Positions 5,473 to 10,275 of a stretch of 10,275 nt of DNA are shown in pieces. The stretch's first letter is position 1, and the number at the start of each line of letters is the position of its first letter. Where the stretch lies: NCBI GenBank assembly GCA_021795275.1, contig JAJYPO010000077.1, positions 1-10,275 on the forward strand. The letters run 5' to 3'. The notes below the pieces were generated by a model, which was given only the letters and a program-made list of their open reading frames with translations, did no database searches and was not told where the DNA came from. This DNA is from Nitrospirota bacterium (lineage in GTDB: Bacteria > Nitrospirota_A > Leptospirillia > Leptospirillales > Leptospirillaceae). The translations under genes were made by a program, and so were the position numbers.

Positions 5473-6538
5473 ACCAGTTTACAACATTGATAAATCCTAC
5501 GAGGACAATTATCGGGACGGGCCTGTCTTTCACGGACGCATTCCGGCCTCCATTCCGACAGCTCGCCCACTTTCCTTTCTGGGAATCCCGGCAAACAGCC
5601 GCCTCGGCATTCCTGCGGGGCCTTTGCTAAACTCCGACTGGATCGGCTTTTATGCGACCATGGGGTTCGACCTCCTTGTCTATAAAACAGTCAGAACGCA
5701 TGCCCATCCCTCCTACCCACCCCCCAATTGCCTCTATGTCTCGGTGACCGGAGACCTTACACCGACATCCCTCTCCACCCCGCTGATCGGGACGCCTCGC
5801 ATGGAGCCAGCATCCATGCGCGACATCACCATCACCAATTCTTTCGGAATGCCAAGCCAGGCCCCGGCCGTATGGCAGGAGGACGTATCCCGGGCCAGAA
5901 AAAAAATCGGGCCAGGGCAAGCCCTGATCGTCAGCGTTGTCGGGACGGAAAGGGAGGGGGAGTCCATCGTGGAGAACTTTGCCAGGGCCGCAAAAATGGC
6001 CAAGGAATCCGGCGCCCAGGCAGTAGAAGTCAACTTTTCCTGTCCCAATGTGAAAGGGACCGAAGGACAGATTTTTCAGGATCCTGAAACTGCCGGGACG
6101 GTGGCGCGAGCGTTGCGAAGGGAGGTTGGTCCGGAATATCCCCTGATTGTCAAGGTCGGATATATCGGAAACGATGCCGAGGCGGACGCCCTTCTTCGTG
6201 GGATCGGGCCCCACGTCAATGCGATCGCGGCGATCAATACCCTCTCGGCGACGGTGATCAATCCGGAAGGGCGGCCGGCTCTTCCAGGACCCGGACGCGA
6301 ACGCTCCGGCGTCTGCGGGAACGCCATCCGAAAAGCGGCGCTGGAGGTCGTTTCCAGACTTTCTGGGAGGATTTCTTCCATGAAGCTCCCCCTTTCCGTC
6401 ATCGGCGTGGGGGGCCTGATGACAGTCGAGGACTATGATCTCTTTTTAGCGTCGGGAGCGGACTTTGCCATGACGGCAACGGGGGCGATGTGGGATCCCT
6501 ATCTGGCCTTCCACCAGAAACAGCAGAACCTCAGATAA
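5459..6538 (+). CDS. pyrD: Class 1 dihydroorotate dehydrogenase-like flavoprotein
   Basis: This is an FMN-binding TIM-barrel protein of 359 residues. The signature NFSCPN (192-197) places Cys195 where class 1 enzymes have the catalytic base (class 2 has Ser there). Other family marks are GPLLNSDW (54-61), YKTV (75-78), the NSFGMPS loop (127-133), LIVKVGY (229-235), AINTLSA (258-264) and the phosphate-binding C-terminal part VIGVGGLMTVEDYDLFL (314-330) with MTATGAM (338-344). The expected reaction is dihydroorotate to orotate in pyrimidine synthesis. The start is a TTG with GGAG six bases upstream, lying inside the thrB end. No pyrK is adjacent, so the electron acceptor (fumarate, or another partner) cannot be told. 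The first ~40 residues are less typical; a related dehydrogenase of different substrate remains possible. Confidence 0.78.
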   Translation: MQIPEPVYNIDKSYEDNYRDGPVFHGRIPASIPTARPLSFLGIPANSRLGIPAGPLLNSDWIGFYATMGFDLLVYKTVRTHAHPSYPPPNCLYVSVTGDLTPTSLSTPLIGTPRMEPASMRDITITNSFGMPSQAPAVWQEDVSRARKKIGPGQALIVSVVGTEREGESIVENFARAAKMAKESGAQAVEVNFSCPNVKGTEGQIFQDPETAGTVARALRREVGPEYPLIVKVGYIGNDAEADALLRGIGPHVNAIAAINTLSATVINPEGRPALPGPGRERSGVCGNAIRKAALEVVSRLSGRISSMKLPLSVIGVGGLMTVEDYDLFLASGADFAMTATGAMWDPYLAFHQKQQNLR

Positions 6539-6619
6539 GAAATTCCTGGGCTTGAAAAAGACCAATGCTCGCGTCATGGCTTTGGAAGGATCGAAATAGG
6601 TGACCGGAGAAACAATTCC

Positions 6620-8053
6620 TCATTGACCCGACTCCGAAAAGTAGGAGGCGACCTCACGGCGGTAGGTTTTGTAAGGATCCAGCATATAGAGGATTTCCCC
6701 CCCGTCTATCTGAACACCGAACCACTGGATGATGTAATCGGAGATTTTTTCTCCAGATCGTCCATCAAGAATTCTATGAACCGCCTCGGACCGGCCCTGA
6801 GCCCTCGTTCCAGCCGGACCGCTTTCCGCAGCCGCCCGGATGGCCGATGGGGAGACCAGTCGTCTGTGGGTTCCGTCCTCTTCCAGCGGGTAAAAAAGGC
6901 CCGTATCCGGGTTGAGGTCATGGTAGGCCAGATCGAGGCTTTCCATCCAGGGATCCTCCCATGAGAGTCCTTCCTCCTTCCTGAACGCATCGAGAAGAAC
7001 GTATTTCTGGGCCCAGTCTATTCTATCCGCCACAATTTCAGGGTCTCTTTTTTCAAGATCTGTCAGAATGCCGTTCCAGGCATCGAGAATCCAGTCGGCA
7101 TCATCGCTCTCCCCCCTGAAGGCCTTTTCAGCCGCCTCATAGAATCTTCCCTGGACATCGGTGGCCCTCATGGTGCCTTCACCCCCGACCTCCACAGGCC
7201 AGGCCATCGACAGGTCGTGCGAAAGGGACCGAATGGCCTGGACCGGATCGGTGATCGGAATCCAGGGGGCCTCCCCCCGCTCGATCAGTCCCAGGACAAG
7301 CCTTGTAGTGCCCGCTTTGAGCGCCAGCGCGTACTGGGACATGTTCGAGTCTCCGAGAAGGAGATGAATGCGGCGGAACTGAAGTGGGTCGGCCAGGGGT
7401 TCGTCCCGCGTATTCACAATAGAACGATTCATCTGAACCCATTGATAAAACTTGTTGACCACATAATCCGACCGTTGAGAAATCTGGAAGGGAATGGCAG
7501 GAACGACATCATCGAGAGAAATCAGACTGTCATTGATGATCGAGGCACCGACTCGCCCGGCTCCGGAAAAGATCTGGCGTGTAATGAGAAAGGCCACGAG
7601 GGGATCAAGCCCCCTCTCGTTAAATGGAAAACTCCGGGGAACCGAATAGTTCTCATGGGATCCAAAGGTGGCCAGCGTCTGGTGGTCGATATTGTTTTTG
7701 ATGAAGGAGACGCTGTCAGAAAGACCCAGCTCCCTTATGGATTCCTCAAGAAGAAGGTCCCCGGCCCGATCCATCGCAACAAGGTCAATGATCGTCCCGC
7801 ATTCCGGAGAGGCATATTCGACATGGCCCATGTCGATATAAAGCCGACCCCCATTTTTCAGGAATCCACCGTTGCCAGGTGGTTCGTCATATGCGCGCTG
7901 ATGCAGATCGATGAGGCCGGCCTTCTTTTCAAAAAAAAGGTAATCACGAACCCGCCGGAAAAGCTCTTCCTGCCGGATCATGGAGGAGCCCCTCCCGTCA
8001 CCATCCCTGATCAAAAGACCATACTCGGTCTCTATGCCGCACAAAAACTTCAC
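6620..8053 (-). CDS. pafA: Pup/UBact--protein ligase PafA
   Basis: PafA activates the C-terminal glutamate of the Pup-like modifier with ATP and links it to substrate lysines. The 477 residues show the glutamine-synthetase-like fold: GIETEYG (6-12; Glu8 and Glu10 as metal ligands), RLYIDMGHVEYASPEC (70-85; Asp74 as the likely catalytic base), HENY, INTRDEPLAD-type NTRDEP, LLLGDSNMSQ and RSLSHD. The C-terminal domain ends WFGVQIDGGEILYMLDPYKTY, resembling PafA (KDPFRAV) rather than Dop. Several features, however, are Dop-like (GSHENY, SQRSDY, the D-x-x-H-x-E-Y spacing and an insert before FLKNG), so the ligase/deamidase assignment rests on the C-terminus and on gene order. The GTG start overlaps the prcA stop by 4 bp (GTGA), the last gene of the operon. 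It faces the dihydroorotate dehydrogenase gene end-to-end across 81 bp with no clear terminator. Confidence 0.82.
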   Translation of the reverse strand: MKFLCGIETEYGLLIRDGDGRGSSMIRQEELFRRVRDYLFFEKKAGLIDLHQRAYDEPPGNGGFLKNGGRLYIDMGHVEYASPECGTIIDLVAMDRAGDLLLEESIRELGLSDSVSFIKNNIDHQTLATFGSHENYSVPRSFPFNERGLDPLVAFLITRQIFSGAGRVGASIINDSLISLDDVVPAIPFQISQRSDYVVNKFYQWVQMNRSIVNTRDEPLADPLQFRRIHLLLGDSNMSQYALALKAGTTRLVLGLIERGEAPWIPITDPVQAIRSLSHDLSMAWPVEVGGEGTMRATDVQGRFYEAAEKAFRGESDDADWILDAWNGILTDLEKRDPEIVADRIDWAQKYVLLDAFRKEEGLSWEDPWMESLDLAYHDLNPDTGLFYPLEEDGTHRRLVSPSAIRAAAESGPAGTRAQGRSEAVHRILDGRSGEKISDYIIQWFGVQIDGGEILYMLDPYKTYRREVASYFSESGQ

Positions 8054-8802
8054 AGGAGAAGGTCCCCCGCCTCGTTGAGCTTTTTGATCCTGGCCGGGGC
8101 ATGGCGGTCAAGGAGAACTCCTTCCCACTGACGCTCTTCGCGCAAACGTGCTTGGCACCCGGCAAGCTTTTCAGGATTGATGAGGTTGCCGGACTCGTCA
8201 AGTCCCCGTTCATCCTGGGTAAAGAGGATCTCCAGGAAAACCCCGGACAAAACCGCCACAACATCCCGAAGGGTCCGTTCTCCGCGGGGAAGCCGCTCCC
8301 TCAATAGATTTGCCGCCTTCAGATCTGCCTCCTCGGTCGGTGCGAGGATCATCATATCCACGGAGCGTTCCAGATTCCCGTCGAACGAAACCTTTATGAA
8401 ACGATCCTCCGAAGGAGTCTTTCCGACCTCGGAGAGCAGGACATCGAGAATGATCGGGGGGGCCGAGACATCTTCAAATGCCGCCTTCAGCCGGGGGGCC
8501 AGACCAAAAAGAGCCAGGCGCTCAATGCTGACATCGGAGGTCGATCGCTGAAATCCTTCGACATGGGCCATATTGAGGAGAATCCCTCTGACTGTCTCCA
8601 GGTCTGCCGGATGGCCGATCCCGCCCATTGCAATCCGGTCGTACAACTCATAAATTTTGGGATTCTGACGATGGAAGGACGCCAGAAGAATTCCTTCCGA
8701 AACGGAAAGGCCGAATACGGGGGTCGCCCTGTCAAGCTGCTCGGCGATATAGTCCCTCCGCTGATGAATGGCATCGATCCAACGGTAGGGCTCATCGAAC
8801 AC
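8050..8802 (-). CDS. prcA: 20S proteasome alpha subunit
   Basis: PrcA forms the outer rings of the 20S core and gates substrate entry. The 250-residue sequence follows bacterial alpha subunits: an N-terminal helix (RRDYIAEQLDRA, 15-26), VFGLSVSEGILLAS (29-42), the turn NPKIYELYDRI (47-57) with Lys49 in the pocket that receives the ATPase tail, then GGIGHPADLETVR and later DGNLERS. It lacks the catalytic threonine, as expected. The start is GTG with GAGG six bases upstream, overlapping the end of prcB by 11 bp; its own end overlaps pafA by 4 bp. The interlocking overlaps make coupled translation with prcB and pafA likely. Confidence 0.9.
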   Translation of the reverse strand: MFDEPYRWIDAIHQRRDYIAEQLDRATPVFGLSVSEGILLASFHRQNPKIYELYDRIAMGGIGHPADLETVRGILLNMAHVEGFQRSTSDVSIERLALFGLAPRLKAAFEDVSAPPIILDVLLSEVGKTPSEDRFIKVSFDGNLERSVDMMILAPTEEADLKAANLLRERLPRGERTLRDVVAVLSGVFLEILFTQDERGLDESGNLINPEKLAGCQARLREERQWEGVLLDRHAPARIKKLNEAGDLLL

Positions 8803-9613
8803 GCATCACCTCGTTTCTGTAAATTGCGGACAACGTCCCTTCATCAACTGTTTCGAGTGTTCCGGGAGTGAGAATTTTCATCACCGGCCAGACGGGATCC
8901 TGCGCATCGACACCTCCGGTTGCGGAGTCGAAATAAGAAGCCGTTTCAAGAAGACGAAGCGCGAGGACGATGGCCTCCTCCCGGGACATCTCCCGAAGGG
9001 GTCGAGGACTCCAGCGGTCGAGGTAGCGCAGGATTCCCTGGACCTCAGGGGAGCCGGAGCCTCCAACAGAAAATTCGACCCCTTCGAAATGGGCACCCAG
9101 GATGTCGTAGAAATAGATACGCACGATACGGGACTCTGGATCCCTGGCCACAAAGAGGGGAACGACCGCCCCAATTCCCTCGACGGCCATAGGTAAATTT
9201 TCCTTGAGGAGCTGTGCCAGGATGCGAACCTTTCCTTCCAGGGAAATTTCTGTCAGCTGGCTTCGCCGGTAATACTTGAGGGAGTGGTCGAGAACCCGGG
9301 CCATTTCAAGGGCCATGGCAGGAGACCCCGAGATGGCCAAAAGTGCCGAATCATCTATTTCCAGCACCTTGTCGACCCTGTTCGACATGATCCGATTTGA
9401 GGCTGTCGCCCGCCGATCCCCAGCCACCAGGACCCCGTCCTGGAAGTGGAAGGCCAGGATGGTCGTCCCGTGAGAGGCCCCCGAGAGGGGCGTCCTTTCC
9501 TTTATCGTAGCCCCCTGAAAGGAGGGGGCTTTTTTTAAAAGATCCGGGAAATACCCTGTATTCGAGTAAGTGAGTCCTCCATCCTGATCAATCCTCAAGC
9601 TTCCTGCTCCCAT
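8792..9613 (-). CDS. prcB: 20S proteasome beta subunit, catalytic
   Basis: PrcB is the threonine protease of the 20S core. From ATG 9613 the protein has 273 residues: a 49-residue propeptide ending in SHG, then the mature N-terminus TTILAF with Thr50 as nucleophile. Counting that Thr as 1, Asp lies at 17 (in GDRR) and Lys at 33 (VDKV), exactly the canonical Thr1/Asp17/Lys33 set; GGSGS and DSATGG segments complete the site. ATG 9613 is preferred over ATG 9622 because GGGGGAG (9623-9629) is nine bases from the former but directly abuts the latter. The gene follows ubact by 33 bp and overlaps prcA by 11 bp. A plus-strand intrinsic terminator is embedded in the propeptide-coding part. Confidence 0.93.
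   Translation of the reverse strand: MGAGSLRIDQDGGLTYSNTGYFPDLLKKAPSFQGATIKERTPLSGASHGTTILAFHFQDGVLVAGDRRATASNRIMSNRVDKVLEIDDSALLAISGSPAMALEMARVLDHSLKYYRRSQLTEISLEGKVRILAQLLKENLPMAVEGIGAVVPLFVARDPESRIVRIYFYDILGAHFEGVEFSVGGSGSPEVQGILRYLDRWSPRPLREMSREEAIVLALRLLETASYFDSATGGVDAQDPVWPVMKILTPGTLETVDEGTLSAIYRNEVMRVR
9509..9536 (+). terminator. Antisense-facing intrinsic terminator inside prcB
   Basis: AGCCCCCT (9509-9516) pairs perfectly with AGGGGGCT (9523-9530) across a 6-base loop and is followed by a T run to 9536. It is a textbook intrinsic terminator for plus-strand transcription, i.e. against the prcB gene. On the prcB sense strand the stem lacks a downstream T run, so it would only form a hairpin near the mRNA start. 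It encodes part of the propeptide. Confidence 0.7.
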
Positions 9614-9646
9614 TTTTTTCATCTCCCCCGGGCCTTTCGATCAGCC

Positions 9647-9880
9647 CTATTCTCCAGTTCTCTGGCGATACCGTTCGGACTGCTTCGGATCCACCTTCCG
9701 CATTCTGTCCATCATGCGATCCTTCGTCGGCTTGGGATCCAGGTTTCTGGGGGCAGGGCTATCCGGGCTCGTCCCCCGTCGGGTTGGAAGCGGAACCCTC
9801 TCCTGTTCGTCAAACGCAATAAAATATGTGTCAAAGGGATACCTCTCAAGAAACCCCTCCGAAAATCCGGCTCTTTCCAT
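9647..9880 (-). CDS. ubact: UBact (Pup-like protein modifier)
   Basis: This 77-residue, highly charged, proline-rich protein ends in MRKVDPKQSERYRQRTGE, the C-terminal signature of UBact, the Pup-like modifier described from Nitrospirae and several other non-actinobacterial phyla. The final residue is Glu77, the form PafA-type ligases conjugate directly, so no deamidation of a terminal Gln is needed. The central part (about 29-52: VPLPTRRGTSPDSPAPRNL) looks disordered, and the helix-like segment (about 53-70) would engage the proteasomal ATPase, as in Pup. ATG 9880 is chosen because a purine-rich GTGAGG/GGGAGGG site lies just upstream; a longer frame start at 9973 would run into dop. It lies 13 bp after dop and 33 bp before prcB, the classic position for Pup. 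Confidence 0.9.
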   Translation of the reverse strand: MERAGFSEGFLERYPFDTYFIAFDEQERVPLPTRRGTSPDSPAPRNLDPKPTKDRMMDRMRKVDPKQSERYRQRTGE

Positions 9881-9893
9881 GACCTCACCCTCC

Positions 9894-10275
9894 CTACTCA
9901 ATACCTGCCAGAATTTTGGCCAGATTGGCCCTTTCCTCGCAGGACTCGATCCGCCTGCAAAGCTTTTCGACATTCTCCCGATCCAGAGTCACGAAAAGGG
10001 GAAGATCGATATAGCTGCCATCGACAAAAGCGATGCGTTCCCATCCTGCATCGCGAATCTCTTTTTCATACCGGCGAAGGACGGCCGCCCGAACAGGGGC
10101 CCGTCCCATGTTCGGCGGAACGATCGCAGCGACCTCCACCTCTCTGGGATCGGTCAACCGCATCATCCGACCGTCCGATTCAAGGGACCAGAACATTCCC
10201 AGATCCTGGTCCAGGTCATGATAGGCGAGATCAAGGCTTTGAAGCCAGGGATCATCGGAGGACAGCGCTTCCTCG
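9894..10275 (-). CDS. dop: Dop-like depupylase/deamidase, C-terminal part
   Basis: Only the last 126 residues are in the window; the start lies beyond the right edge. The segment DPWLQSLDLAYHDLDQDLGMFWSL matches the region DPWMESLDLAYHDLNPDTGLFY of the pafA product downstream, showing the two are paralogues. The end is Dop-like: PPNMGRAPVRAAVLRRY, then WERIAFVDG, and a final helical segment (VEKLCRRIESCEERANLAKIL) rather than the DPF/DPY ending of PafA. Dop removes the modifier from conjugates (and deamidates Gln-ended Pup in actinobacteria). As UBact here ends in Glu, depupylation-like cleavage is the likely job. It precedes ubact by 13 bp, the same order as in actinobacterial dop-pup-prcBA loci. 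Confidence 0.85.
   Translation of the reverse strand, partial: EEALSSDDPWLQSLDLAYHDLDQDLGMFWSLESDGRMMRLTDPREVEVAAIVPPNMGRAPVRAAVLRRYEKEIRDAGWERIAFVDGSYIDLPLFVTLDRENVEKLCRRIESCEERANLAKILAGIE

Noticed and set aside
5627..6214. 195-codon open frame on the minus strand
   Set aside because: Antisense to the dihydroorotate dehydrogenase gene; no support beyond being open.
6539..6619. Terminator in the gap between the convergent dihydroorotate dehydrogenase and pafA genes
   Set aside because: Only an imperfect CCAATG/CATGG pairing is visible and there is no T run; no terminator can be supported.
7217..8131. 304-codon open frame on the plus strand
   Set aside because: It lies wholly antisense to pafA and the prcA end, which have clear family motifs; the translation has no recognisable domain and arises from the codon bias of the real genes.

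Overview
The window looks like the chromosome of a Leptospirillum-type, iron-oxidising member of the Nitrospirae (Nitrospirota). The evidence is the combination of a non-actinobacterial 20S proteasome operon that encodes a UBact-type (Pup-like) modifier ending in RQRTGE, several small membrane or haem proteins of a cbb3-like terminal oxidase, and a VIT/CCC1-type iron/manganese transporter. Genus assignment is inference; no rRNA gene is present to confirm it.

Layout. (1) Positions 1-127 look like the right end of an IS200/IS605-family (tnpB-bearing) element in + orientation: the last codons of a reading frame, then three consecutive stem-loops ending at a GGTTGAC boundary, as expected for an omega-RNA scaffold. 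(2) Positions 147-3597, all on the minus strand, hold a respiratory cluster. A consensus promoter (TTGACA-17-TATTCT) at 3569-3597 drives two small membrane proteins, a CcoO-like monohaem cytochrome c, a 110-residue two-helix membrane protein and a 34-residue single-helix peptide, ending at a strong bidirectional terminator (1580-1614). A second unit, with its own promoter at 1538-1567, carries a 68-residue membrane protein, a membrane-anchored monohaem cytochrome c, a CcoS-like assembly protein and a 146-residue polytopic membrane protein. The catalytic subunit CcoN is not in the window. (3) Positions 3695-6538, plus strand: a VIT-family transporter, homoserine kinase (thrB) and a class 1 dihydroorotate dehydrogenase whose TTG start overlaps the thrB end. 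(4) Positions 6620-10275, minus strand: dop (C-terminal part only) - ubact - prcB - prcA - pafA, tightly packed with overlapping or near-overlapping genes.

How they work together. In the proteasome operon PafA should attach UBact through its C-terminal glutamate to substrate lysines, Dop should remove it, and PrcA/PrcB form the 20S core. The ring ATPase (ARC/Mpa) is not visible and would lie elsewhere, perhaps beyond the right edge. In the respiratory cluster the two cytochromes c would pass electrons to a cbb3-like catalytic core encoded elsewhere, with CcoS helping to insert its cofactors.

The most interesting points are the UBact-proteasome operon, a PafA with several Dop-like features, a perfect intrinsic terminator facing the wrong way inside the prcB propeptide coding region, a CcoO operon without CcoN but with many tiny unrecognised membrane proteins (one of 34 residues), and the TnpB/omega-RNA end.
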